Assembly: GCA_002825465.1 (NCBI GenBank)
Contig: PJER01000007.1
Location: 28,985 to 92,984, forward strand
Source of the DNA: Candidatus Thorarchaeota archaeon MP8T_1
GTDB lineage: Archaea > Asgardarchaeota > Thorarchaeia > Thorarchaeales > Thorarchaeaceae
Direction of reading: 5' to 3'
Length of the DNA: 64,000 nt
Under the pieces are notes generated by a model that searched no databases, was not told where the DNA came from, and was given only the letters and a program-made list of their open reading frames with translations. The translations under genes and the position numbers were made by a program. Positions 35,491-43,959 of this stretch are shown here, piece by piece; within the stretch, counting starts at the first letter, position 1, and every line of letters starts with the position of its first letter.

Positions 35491-37170
35491 ATGGAGTCAG
35501 AAACGATTAGTTCAAAGAAAGAAGACAAAGAAACCAAGAATGAGCCTATAGCTGAGGAAGAGGAGTACGATATCGAAACTGCACTCAAGCTAACTGAGCA
35601 TTTCACAAATACGTATCCAAATGGATTGACCCTTGGTATCCGAATGGAAGCAGTTCCAGGAACTAGAGGTGTTCATGTCGATGTCGTGTTTGTCTTAGAC
35701 CTGAGAAGAGCTGAATTTGGAAAGGGTGGTCTTGCTATGCGAGCTGCTGTTCTCGAGACTATAAATCGAGACCTAGAACGTGTTCTCCGTGATGTTGGGT
35801 TGGATGAATTCCTTAGTGAGCATAATGTTCTGACACCCTTTGGTCGCGTGCGTTTGCCACTAATGAAAGGAATGACCAATGGAGCAACTTCATTGATGCA
35901 TGAGACGAGAACAGTCTATGTCATAACTGAAAATGCGAAACCATCTGCAGACCTAACTTGGCTCACTGATACTGCGAGAATTGTAACAGCTGATCAATTC
36001 GCACTGATTCGACAGAGTGATGCCCGTTCAAGATTACCAGACTTGAAGAAGAGTGTCCAAGCAAGTAAATGGCGACTACTTGAAACTGGACTTGCTAGAG
36101 GTTGGTTTGGAATTCTTTCTCTTCTTGCTTTAGCTGTTGGGGTCTCTTCAGCAGTTTCAGTTATTCTTGCTGGCTCTGGAATATTACTTATCCCTCTCAT
36201 CGCAAGTGCAGCATCAGGTCTCGTAGGTGGATGGCTACTCAACTCTTCAAGGAGTTCTGTTTCATCATTCCTTGAGACTCTTTCAAGGGAACAGGAGCAA
36301 CTTCGAGATATCGGAGATTCCACTCGAATAACAAAGTCAATTGAGGAGAATGAGGAAAAATTGGAACTCATTGGTCATGTGAATTTCGTTGTATCTCCAC
36401 TGGTTGCAGAGGCTGCGGCCGCTATGAAGTCCAGTAATTTGGAAAAGACAATCAACCTCTCATGTTCTGTTCTTGATGAATGTGTTCGTCTATCTCCAAC
36501 TGAATCAAATTCAAAAGCTCTCATGATGGGTGATAGTGGCCTTCGTCGATTCATAGGACTCTTCGAGTATCTAGGAGGTAATATTGAGGAAGAGACTCTT
36601 GCCCTCGGATATGTAGGTCTTACAGGTCATCTATTGAGACCGATTAATTTTGGTGAAGCAGTTGCTCATCTGACCGAGCTTGTCAATGCATTATATAATG
36701 TGGGGGCAATTAGACCTGACATCAAAGAGGATATTGATGATCATTTGAACTTCAGCTCTATGAAGGAAACCTTGGAAGTATTTGATAAGGCAATAGCAGA
36801 AGAGCCCGAACCAAATTTTGATCTTCCAACACCTACGAAATCAATCACTGAAGAGGAAGTTGTGGATGATGATGAGGAGATTGAATTAGTCGCTGTAACT
36901 GTCGAAGAGCAGAGTGATGAACTAGATGAGTTGAGCGAACTGATTCGGGAATCATCACAGGAAGATGAGCCCGAACCTGAGGTTTCTGAGATCAGTGACT
37001 CTATGGATGATATCAAAGTAATTGGGGCTGATATTGTAAAAGGCAAAGAGAAAATGAAGAAAAAGAAAGTAAAGGCCAAAGACCTCGAACAACTCCCATT
37101 ATTTGATGACTATGAGCATATTCGGGCATCAGGAGACGCCACAAAGGAGAGTGGCACAACTGGTGTGTAA
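35491..37170 (+). CDS. Hypothetical membrane protein with acidic tail
   Basis: Residues ~30-190 are a soluble alpha-beta domain, ~203-252 a pair of hydrophobic helices rich in Gly and Ala, then a helical domain. From ~430 comes a strongly acidic low-complexity stretch, then a lysine-rich patch (KGKEKMKKKKVKAK). Near the end is LEQLPLFDDY, which resembles clamp-binding peptides (QLxLF) and merits a test, although archaeal PCNA normally uses QxxLxxFF. I do not recognise the family. The start follows GAGGAGGA. Its stop overlaps the GTG start of the next ATPase gene. It may anchor the DNA enzymes at the membrane. Confidence 0.68.
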   Translation: MESETISSKKEDKETKNEPIAEEEEYDIETALKLTEHFTNTYPNGLTLGIRMEAVPGTRGVHVDVVFVLDLRRAEFGKGGLAMRAAVLETINRDLERVLRDVGLDEFLSEHNVLTPFGRVRLPLMKGMTNGATSLMHETRTVYVITENAKPSADLTWLTDTARIVTADQFALIRQSDARSRLPDLKKSVQASKWRLLETGLARGWFGILSLLALAVGVSSAVSVILAGSGILLIPLIASAASGLVGGWLLNSSRSSVSSFLETLSREQEQLRDIGDSTRITKSIEENEEKLELIGHVNFVVSPLVAEAAAAMKSSNLEKTINLSCSVLDECVRLSPTESNSKALMMGDSGLRRFIGLFEYLGGNIEEETLALGYVGLTGHLLRPINFGEAVAHLTELVNALYNVGAIRPDIKEDIDDHLNFSSMKETLEVFDKAIAEEPEPNFDLPTPTKSITEEEVVDDDEEIELVAVTVEEQSDELDELSELIRESSQEDEPEPEVSEISDSMDDIKVIGADIVKGKEKMKKKKVKAKDLEQLPLFDDYEHIRASGDATKESGTTGV

Positions 37171-37831
37171 AAGCAAACTGATGGCTTCCCTAAACCTGAG
37201 TGGTCTTATTCACTTCTGGGGACCTGCAGGTTGTGGAAAGACCTTGCTTGCAGTAGCTCTTGCCAGTGATGTTTCAAAACAGGCACGGGTTGACTGGATC
37301 AATACTGATGGGAAGAAGAGCTTTGTTAGTTACCTTAAAACGAACATTGCTTCCACTAATGGTCGTCCTGAGAATGTAACGATATCAATGGTAGATTCTC
37401 AAGAAGAACTTCTTGATATTATCAAGAACTTACCCCGATCTGATTTACCTGCCCTTCTTGTCATAGATCCTATTACCCGAGTACTTGATTTGGGAAGAGA
37501 AAATCCAACACTTTGGGGTAGGGAGTTAGTTGAAGATGTTCTACCAACTCTTGCTGGTCTAGTCGCATCACATGAGATTACCATAATTATCACGAGCGAG
37601 ACCAGAATGGTTGAGGATTCTAAGGCTCATCCTATTCATCACAAGACTATTGCAAAATGGATCGACCAAGACTTCTGTCTAAGTCGAGACCTCTCTAACT
37701 CTAACACCCAGATACATCGTAGACTTGTTGACTCAGAGCAGGAGACTGCTCAACTTAGAGTTGATGCATCTGGACTATTACAAATCATCCCTCGAATCTA
37801 CAATCATCCAATCATGGAGGAATCTGTCTGA
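37163..37831 (+). CDS. RecA-fold ATPase (RadB/KaiC-like)
   Basis: The core of RecA-type ATPases is visible: Walker A WGPAGCGKTLLA (~19-30), a DWINTDG strand, Walker B ALLVIDPITRVLD and the TIIITSE strand that carries the sensor residue. It is 222 residues long, without the N-terminal helix-hairpin-helix, as in RadB or KaiC single-domain forms. The frame opens at 37103 inside the preceding gene, but GTG 37163 with GGAG at 37146 is the more reasonable start; ATG 37181 is an alternative. It ends on the next start (TGATG). It could mediate RadA-like filament loading, as RadB does. Confidence 0.78.
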   Translation: MCKSKLMASLNLSGLIHFWGPAGCGKTLLAVALASDVSKQARVDWINTDGKKSFVSYLKTNIASTNGRPENVTISMVDSQEELLDIIKNLPRSDLPALLVIDPITRVLDLGRENPTLWGRELVEDVLPTLAGLVASHEITIIITSETRMVEDSKAHPIHHKTIAKWIDQDFCLSRDLSNSNTQIHRRLVDSEQETAQLRVDASGLLQIIPRIYNHPIMEESV

Positions 37832-38802
37832 TGATCTTTGGAAAAGGAATTATGAAACTGATTGGATATGCTATTGCTGGAGCAATCGCATTGGTTGCTG
37901 GTGCAGAACTACTAACATCGGTGGTATCAATAGTCCTAGCCTTTCGACAAGGTAACATTTCACCTTTAGCTACAGCAATAGTAATCACTCTTGGGCTTCT
38001 TCTTATTGTGAATCGAGTTGCTGAAGATTCTCCTACACGATTGATTCTCAATATCCTTGCATACGCAGCCACAGGATATCTTGCTGTGGTTTCTTTTGTC
38101 CTGGTCTTGCCGTATGGTCTAATTTTCTCAGGGATTGCCGCTGGAGTAACCGCTGCAGCTTGTTCTTTGATTAGAGACCCTACTGTTATCATGGGTCAAG
38201 TTCATGAATTCAAATCACAGGTTCAATCAATTAGTTCGTTGAATGGGCTATCAAAACGAATCGTTTCAGTTGGTGATGGTGAATCGTTTGCATTCAATTC
38301 AATTCATAATATCATAATACTCGAAGACGGTTCACGAGACCGTGTCATCCAGCTCATGAGAGATAGACCCCTCTTACCAATATCATTGACACATTTTGTA
38401 GACTGTGATGTTCTCTTTATTGCTGAAGGTAAGACACCTGGAAAATTTGAGCAAGTTGTGAAATTACTCAAGGACCTCTCAATCAATACTCGCGGTCATA
38501 CTTCGCAGTTACTTGCTGAGGCAATACAGATGATACCTATTATTGATTCGCAAAATGGTCTGGGAATGGATAATTATCGCCTAGTTCGTGATGAGAAATC
38601 GATTGGTGACTTACTTGGACTAGCACCTGTCAGAATGACTGTATTTCCAACTATTGCAGGTCTTCGAATTCTAGTACCTGATATGGAAGCTCCTGGCTTA
38701 GTTGTTGAATCTTTAGCTGTAGGGAAGGAGATTGATGTTCTACTTCATCGCGATTATACCATGTTTGAGGAGGTACGAAATCCAGTTGAAACAACCGCTT
38801 GA
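37831..38802 (+). CDS. Hypothetical four-helix membrane protein
   Basis: Four hydrophobic helices lie within residues ~5-115; the remaining ~205 residues are a soluble alpha-beta domain containing two repeats of a strand-helix pattern (IHNIIILEDGSRDRVIQLM and THFVDCDVLFIAEGK). I do not recognise it. GGAGG lies 10 nt before its ATG, which overlaps the previous stop. The next start (TTG 38786) lies inside its last codons. With 30060, 30948 and 35491 it gives the operon a sizeable membrane complex. Confidence 0.7.
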   Translation: MIFGKGIMKLIGYAIAGAIALVAGAELLTSVVSIVLAFRQGNISPLATAIVITLGLLLIVNRVAEDSPTRLILNILAYAATGYLAVVSFVLVLPYGLIFSGIAAGVTAAACSLIRDPTVIMGQVHEFKSQVQSISSLNGLSKRIVSVGDGESFAFNSIHNIIILEDGSRDRVIQLMRDRPLLPISLTHFVDCDVLFIAEGKTPGKFEQVVKLLKDLSINTRGHTSQLLAEAIQMIPIIDSQNGLGMDNYRLVRDEKSIGDLLGLAPVRMTVFPTIAGLRILVPDMEAPGLVVESLAVGKEIDVLLHRDYTMFEEVRNPVETTA

Positions 38803-39499
38803 AACAATAGATGTTGCAACGAAGCCGCAAATACAATTGAAACCACGAATATTGAATGACACAATAGGAGATCTATTTCTTCCACAACAGATCAGTCTAT
38901 TTCACGGTCCTGAAAGAGCTCCTCTCAGTACACTTGCTCATGCTGCAGTTGTATCAGCAGCGCGCATGGGTACTTCTTGCGTATTTCTCGATTCTGGTAC
39001 TAACTATAGTCCTTCTTTAATGAGATCTCTCTGTCATTCAAAGGATGAATTAGTCAAGATGTTAGAGAAAGTTGTTATCGGTTCAATTCTAGGACTTGAT
39101 GATGTTATAGAGAAGATTAAGATGATGCGTGATTTTAGAGATGTTTCGCTCATCGTTCTTGATAGTCTTACTGGAGCCCTAAACTTGACTGGCGCTCCTG
39201 GAAGTAAAGATCGTCAACGCAACCTTTTCACTACTCTTGATTCTATTAGACGCGTGGTAAATGATATTGATGCCCATATGATGATAACAGATCACTCCTC
39301 CCGAGATTGGACATCTGGTCAGTCAAATCCGATAGGAGGAAATATCCTTGCACATGCTGTGGACAGTGTGATCCTCGTAGACCGACTCCGTAACAAAGAG
39401 AACATAGTTCGAATCCTTGTGGAACGGTGTACTCTTCCCTCTCCACCTCCAGGGGTCATTGTAAAACTTGGACCTAAAGGAATTCGAAGTATAAGGTGA
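38786..39499 (+). CDS. Degenerate RecA-fold protein (RadB-like, Walker A lost)
   Basis: The 237-residue protein follows the RecA fold: a SLFHGPERAPLSTLAHAA segment at the P-loop position (~37-54), CVFLDSGTNYSP, Walker B SLIVLDSLTGALN and AHMMITDHSS, followed by GGNILAHAVDSVILV. The P-loop has no Lys or GKT, so nucleotide hydrolysis is unlikely. Walker B and the fold are kept. The frame opens at 38732, but GAGGAGGT (38767-38774) points to TTG 38786, overlapping the previous gene by 17 bp. With the intact ATPase at 37163 it could form a heterodimer like Rad51 paralogues. Confidence 0.72.
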   Translation: MKQPLETIDVATKPQIQLKPRILNDTIGDLFLPQQISLFHGPERAPLSTLAHAAVVSAARMGTSCVFLDSGTNYSPSLMRSLCHSKDELVKMLEKVVIGSILGLDDVIEKIKMMRDFRDVSLIVLDSLTGALNLTGAPGSKDRQRNLFTTLDSIRRVVNDIDAHMMITDHSSRDWTSGQSNPIGGNILAHAVDSVILVDRLRNKENIVRILVERCTLPSPPPGVIVKLGPKGIRSIR

Positions 39500-40497
39500 T
39501 ATTTGTGGGTGTAAAGAATTGGAAGGATTTGATACCTTGGAAATGGTCAGATTCCTCTGAGATTTCACCAGGCACAATTGCCATTGATGTACCGAACTAT
39601 CTCACTCGCAGAATCTCTGTCATCAAACAGGATTCCAATAAAGAGGGGCGACTTCCACTCTATCACGTAGGGCTCTTTGTCAGTCTAGTTAAAATCACCC
39701 TAAGTAATCATATCCTTCCTGTTTTCGTATTTGATGGCCCTCCAGAGTCCAGAAAACGAAATCCCAATCCTGAACTAATACAGAAGGCTTCTGAACTCTA
39801 CAAGATTTTCCAATTAGAGAGAGACCCATACAATGAAACCATCGCTACCGAGCTCTGGAAGAGCCCTGCACTCAGATTGTATTTTGCTTCTGAACATCTT
39901 AGAGATCTTGGGAGAATAGTTGGAGTTCCAGTTATTACTGCACCTTCAGAAGCAGAAATGTATGCCGCAGCTCTTTGCAGAGACGGTTTGGTCAAGACTG
40001 TCATTTCGAATGATGCTGATGCATTATTGTTTGGATCCCCTCATACAACAAAGCAGTTGCAGTTATCTACTGGTAAAATCCTGCGAGTGAAATTAACTGA
40101 TTTCGAAGAGAGCCTACATCTTGACCTTGAAAGGCTCAGAGACCTGGCTATTGTAAGTGGATGCGATTTTCTAAGAGACGGAATAAAGGGGATTGGTCCT
40201 CGACGCGGTGCTGTATTGCTTCAGAAATATGGTGGCCTTGAAGGTCTCCTGAAAGCTAGAGGTTTCATAGCTAGTGAACGTACTGAATTTCTCGATGCTC
40301 GTGATACATTCAATGAGGTGTCCTATCTGAATATTGAAACTACTGAGTTTAAACTAAATCCTCCGCTAGTTCCAAAAGTGCTTCGAGCCCTCGAATCAGT
40401 GATGCCTACAGAAAGAGCTGAAAATGCCACTCAAAAAATTACAAGCCTCTGGAAATCATTTGGCAACAGACAATCAACCCTTGAACAGTGGCTCTAA
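39496..40497 (+). CDS. FEN1/XPG-family structure-specific nuclease
   Basis: All seven metal-binding acids of FEN1 can be placed in the 333 residues: D31 (AIDVPN), D80 (FVFDGPP), E152 and E154 (APSEAEM), D173 and D175 (SNDADAL), and D224 (SGCDF). A helix-hairpin-helix GIKGIGPRRGAVLL follows (229-242). The C-terminus QSTLEQWL resembles a PCNA-interacting peptide (QxxLxxWF), truncated by one aromatic. So it should be an active flap or bubble nuclease that may bind PCNA. It differs from cellular FEN1 in its N-terminal KNWKDLIPWK and a shortened arch region. GTG start overlaps the previous stop (GTGA). It is the last gene of the operon. Confidence 0.88.
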   Translation: MIFVGVKNWKDLIPWKWSDSSEISPGTIAIDVPNYLTRRISVIKQDSNKEGRLPLYHVGLFVSLVKITLSNHILPVFVFDGPPESRKRNPNPELIQKASELYKIFQLERDPYNETIATELWKSPALRLYFASEHLRDLGRIVGVPVITAPSEAEMYAAALCRDGLVKTVISNDADALLFGSPHTTKQLQLSTGKILRVKLTDFEESLHLDLERLRDLAIVSGCDFLRDGIKGIGPRRGAVLLQKYGGLEGLLKARGFIASERTEFLDARDTFNEVSYLNIETTEFKLNPPLVPKVLRALESVMPTERAENATQKITSLWKSFGNRQSTLEQWL

Positions 40498-40501
40498 ACT
40501 G

Positions 40502-42439
40502 CTATATCGACCATGGGTCTTTCCACGTCTTCGTGTTAGAATCAAATAATCTGTGAAATACTGTAATCATTGATGAGGTTTGCTTCTGCAATCTAGCAGT
40601 GAAGAATTCATCCGAGAAAGCTTGCATTTTCTCTCTGAGGTTTCCAGCTACAACATCGCTCTTCTTGAATGGACTGCGAATGAGAGCTACAACATCATTT
40701 GAGTATCCCAAATGAATTCTTGAAACTGGTTGGGATCTAATGATATAGTCAACGAGTCCATCTCGTGATTTTCGATCAAAACACGATGCGAATCCAATAA
40801 ATCCATCTGGGAGTCTACAGAACTCTAATGCTGGCAGATAGAGCAGTCGTAGGACATTATTATCTAGCAACATGCCAATATTTCGATTTGCTGTCTGTTG
40901 CCGATAATTCACTGCATCAAGGAGCCAGTTTCTCTGATTTCGTGACCCATACAAGCTCCACAGAAATCCAAGGAGTTCCTTCTGTCTTGGCGTTAGTGAA
41001 AATGGTGTTCGATTGTCTGCCATTGTCTGTCGCTGGATGATGAGTTCGTCTTTCTGTACTTTCTCAATCACCTCATCCTTCTTCAACCAATCTCCTGAAT
41101 CAAAGTCATAATGATTAAAATTCAGTGACATAATCTCATGGTCCACCACTGCCTCTGAATGTACAGCTGTCATCAGTCGCAAATCTGGTCCCTGTGACCA
41201 AGTTGGTTCAATATGAATGGTACAACTCCGTGGTTCTTCTTCTATGAATCTCAATTTCTCGATTTGCCCATCGGACTTTATTCCTGACCTTTGCGTTTCC
41301 GTAAAGATGTACCTGTAACGAAGGCCTAACTTCTCTAAATTAAGCAAGTAGTATTCGTTAAACAGTGAATCTAATCTATACATCTCAAGGTAGGCATTCC
41401 TCCCTGAAAATCCTGATACCTGACTTAGTTCTTCAGCGGTTGGATGTCCTGGTGCTTCAACTTGTGATAGATTCAAACATAGTTTCCACACGGGGTTGTA
41501 CTTGAGGATATTGAATTCCTGTCGCAAGTTGCGAAGTAAAGAAGCATGCTCATTTGCTGAAGGGCCATCTGGTCGAAGTGCTAATAGGTCCCATTCAGTG
41601 ATTGATTCACTCTGAACATGTGCTTGTGCCTTTAGAGAACTACTGTAATCCATGAGGTCTTCCTTTTTCTCCTTCACGGATCTCCTTAATGATGGAAGGA
41701 TCTCTGCTAATTCTTTATCTTTAATGGAGATATCTACAATCCATTTTGAGAACTGTTGGGATAATGGATCTTGGCTATCAATTCTTGGATTGAGACTGAG
41801 AGTTTTATTGTATTCATCATTCGTATTTTCTAAGATGTACCTGAGGTCTTCCCTGCTACATTCATTTGACAAGGCATCTTCAATCTTCTTCAGTGCATCA
41901 ATCTTTGCATCCCGAATTTTTGTATTCCAAATAGCAATAATCCATGGAATTCTCTGATCAACTGCTTTGGATATTGCATAGAGATGTAAAAGAGCTGCAG
42001 TTAGGGTGTCCAAACCCACAGGTACTATTGACCAACGGATCTTCCTGGGAATTCTCTGTGTAACAATCCTACTCAAAGCGTAGATTATAGATTCTCTCTC
42101 ATTGACGATATTATTAGGAAGGAGCGAATCTATTTGTTCCCTCAATGTATCTCCCTTTGGTTTTCTCTTGCTCATCGCAATTTGAAGGTCAATCATCTCT
42201 TGATTTGATCCAAGGGCTTTTTCGATAGATTCATCGGAAACTGATTGTTTTGGAACAGCACCAATTCCATATTTCTTCTCAAAGAGACTGATCTTGAGTG
42301 ATAATTTCTCAAGGTCCACATTGTAAGTCTCAGCTATGAGCTTTCTAAGTATGGCTGAGTCATTCATGTGTTTGTGCATTCCCAACCAATCTTCGGTCGA
42401 TACAATCTTCGACCTTTCTCTCTTCATCCTTGGCATCGT
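40502..42439 (-). CDS. Large winged-helix protein, member 1 of a paralogous pair
   Basis: I do not recognise the full protein (645 residues from the chosen start). The N-terminal two thirds is helical. The C-terminal ~170 residues hold a winged helix-turn-helix (SLTPRQKELLGFLWSLYG, then NRNIGMLLDNNVLRLLY) and an alpha-beta domain. It ends HRLFDSNTKTWKD, and the protein at 51929 ends SRLLKSDGTWDD at the same place. The frame extends to 42484, but ATAAATA (42463-42469 on this strand) is ~27 nt before ATG 42439, so the mRNA is likely leaderless from there. It converges on the DNA-processing operon, 4 bp from its end, and could be its regulator. Confidence 0.65.
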   Translation of the reverse strand, partial: TMPRMKRERSKIVSTEDWLGMHKHMNDSAILRKLIAETYNVDLEKLSLKISLFEKKYGIGAVPKQSVSDESIEKALGSNQEMIDLQIAMSKRKPKGDTLREQIDSLLPNNIVNERESIIYALSRIVTQRIPRKIRWSIVPVGLDTLTAALLHLYAISKAVDQRIPWIIAIWNTKIRDAKIDALKKIEDALSNECSREDLRYILENTNDEYNKTLSLNPRIDSQDPLSQQFSKWIVDISIKDKELAEILPSLRRSVKEKKEDLMDYSSSLKAQAHVQSESITEWDLLALRPDGPSANEHASLLRNLRQEFNILKYNPVWKLCLNLSQVEAPGHPTAEELSQVSGFSGRNAYLEMYRLDSLFNEYYLLNLEKLGLRYRYIFTETQRSGIKSDGQIEKLRFIEEEPRSCTIHIEPTWSQGPDLRLMTAVHSEAVVDHEIMSLNFNHYDFDSGDWLKKDEVIEKVQKDELIIQRQTMADNRTPFSLTPRQKELLGFLWSLYGSRNQRNWLLDAVNYRQQTANRNIGMLLDNNVLRLLYLPALEFCRLPDGFIGFASCFDRKSRDGLVDYIIRSQPVSRIHLGYSNDVVALIRSPFKKSDVVAGNLREKMQAFSDEFFTARLQKQTSSMITVFHRLFDSNTKTWKDPWSI

Positions 42440-42520
42440 CATAACTCGATAGTGTTGTGAGTATTTATGGATGTAGTTCATCAAATAGGTGCTTATTAGC
42501 CTTAATCAACACTCAGTATC
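42440..42520. promoter_or_regulatory. Divergent leaderless promoter pair
   Basis: On the minus strand ATAAATA (42463-42469) lies ~27 nt before ATG 42439. On the plus strand an AT-rich CTTATTAG box near 42491-42498 lies ~27 nt before ATG 42521. Both spacings match archaeal TATA boxes for leaderless mRNAs, and no Shine-Dalgarno site is seen at either start. Confidence 0.5.
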
Positions 42521-43081
42521 ATGAGGCAAAATCAGCTAGTTCTATTGACTTCAGATGTCGTTATAGAAATTCCAACTGATACTATGACTAGGACATTAAC
42601 TGAAAGTCTGTGGGACACTGTCAAGAATGATTCGTTGAATATCATTCTGAGAGAACCTGCGCTACTGGAGCTTGCATCTCGTAAGGATCCTGGTGTACTA
42701 GCTTATTGTGATTATCTCCTGCAATCAGAGGATCAGGAATCCTGGTTCTCAGCATTGAAAGCACTGGAAATTCTGAATACATACGATGCAGCCCAAAGAC
42801 TCCTAGTACTATGTGGAGTTTCTAATGCAGGCGATAGAAAAATCGTACTCAATGTATTAGCTCGTGTTCTTAGTTCATCCCAACGTGAAGGATTTAGAAG
42901 ACTCTTACGATCTGTTGTGACACCAGGAGAACTGGATATATCAAATTGGACCTCAACTGCTCTTCGAATACTTGAGACTGTCTGTGCTGAAAAGGGTCTT
43001 CAAATTGTTGACCCACTTGGTCACCCATTATCTAATCTGGGACAGTCAATTCAACCTTCAGTTTTCTTCGAAACAAAATAG
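42521..43081 (+). CDS. HEAT-like helical hypothetical protein
   Basis: The 186-residue soluble protein is almost wholly helical, with repeating helix pairs (ALLELASRKDPGVLAYCDYLL, shown here in part as LELASRKDPGVLAYC, and ALKALEILNTYDAAQRLLVL) of the HEAT or Armadillo kind. I recognise no specific family. It probably starts leaderless at ATG 42521. It is a single gene between the winged-helix protein and element B, 17 bp before the latter. Confidence 0.6.
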   Translation: MRQNQLVLLTSDVVIEIPTDTMTRTLTESLWDTVKNDSLNIILREPALLELASRKDPGVLAYCDYLLQSEDQESWFSALKALEILNTYDAAQRLLVLCGVSNAGDRKIVLNVLARVLSSSQREGFRRLLRSVVTPGELDISNWTSTALRILETVCAEKGLQIVDPLGHPLSNLGQSIQPSVFFETK

Positions 43082-43098
43082 CTGAAAATAGGCTATCT

Positions 43099-43268
43099 AG
43101 TGCAGTTTTGCACCAAGAGCAACCCCATAAACTCAACATGCTACTCCAATAATCCCAAAGGAGCGTTATGGTTGCCTATTAACAATGAGAAGTCTCTTTC
43201 ATCCGAGCCTGTCCGTCTACTAACACACATGTTGAGCTTCTAGCTTGTGAAAAAAGGTTTAGTCTATT
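43099..43268 (+). repeat. Repeated promoter-proximal element, copy B, upstream of giant surface-protein operon
   Basis: Begins AGTGCAGTTTTGCACCAAG, then CCCCATAAACTCAACATG (caacatg at offset 35), TTATGG near 67, ATTAAC at 79, and CATGTTGAGCTTCTAGCTT (half-site at 129), with GTTTAGTC at 158. The 9-mers CTCAACATG (43132-43140) and CATGTTGAG (43228-43236) are a perfect inverted repeat. Compared with copy C the outermost pair changes from C-G to T-A with the partner, so the complementarity is kept. A further CAACATG lies at 43327. It occupies the 278-bp gap before the operon starting at 43360. Confidence 0.75.
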
Positions 43269-43359
43269 CTTACACACTACAATCATGTGAGAGAATAATG
43301 GACACTATGTATTTTGTCCAAGACTCAACATGGGTCAAGTACAGGAGGACTGAACACCA

Positions 43360-43959
43360 GTGCAGTCTGATATAGCAACGCTACTAGCAGCCAATCTGCT
43401 GTTTTCCGTGACATATGCGCCACTCGTAGTTGTAGTGGCAACTCTGATTCGTTCTCTGATGCTACTATCTGGTAATAGACGGACATTCAGAGCATGGACA
43501 AGGAATGCATTACTCTCAGCTGTCACAATCATCTTCCTTCCGGGAATGGTGATTAATACTGCAGTCCGGTATGCTGTCTGCAGTCTCTTCCGAATTGACC
43601 TTCAAGGTGTAGCCGCCGGGAGTACATACGCTGAATTGAACCTCTTTCTAAAAGTAGATTCACCACCCAGAGTATCAGTTCTGATCTCTGCGTTATTCTT
43701 GAGTACAATTGCATCAGTGTTCATTGGATTCTCTCTACTTTTCTTACCTGTAGTTCTGCTTGCAGGAGCACCAGTCATCCTCTTGTGCTGGTATCTCTCC
43801 CTTGCTGTTCTCTTCAATAGTTCCCTGAGAGGTGGAGATGTGTCTCTTCTGGGAGCTGCTTTGCAGAAACACCCTGGAAAAGGAATTGCTGAGCTAATCA
43901 TTGCACTATCTCTATTGATAGTGTTCTACAGTTTCATAGGATTGGGGGTTGGACTATGA
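43360..43959 (+). CDS. Hypothetical multi-helix membrane protein
   Basis: The 199 residues contain four to five hydrophobic helices, with a polar loop around residues 75-105. I do not recognise it. GGAGG at 43344-43348 is 11 nt before the GTG start at 43360. Its stop overlaps the ATG of a 54-codon gene (ATGA), which in turn overlaps the giant gene, making a three-gene operon behind element B. It could be a partner or export aid for the surface protein. Confidence 0.7.
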   Translation: MQSDIATLLAANLLFSVTYAPLVVVVATLIRSLMLLSGNRRTFRAWTRNALLSAVTIIFLPGMVINTAVRYAVCSLFRIDLQGVAAGSTYAELNLFLKVDSPPRVSVLISALFLSTIASVFIGFSLLFLPVVLLAGAPVILLCWYLSLAVLFNSSLRGGDVSLLGAALQKHPGKGIAELIIALSLLIVFYSFIGLGVGL

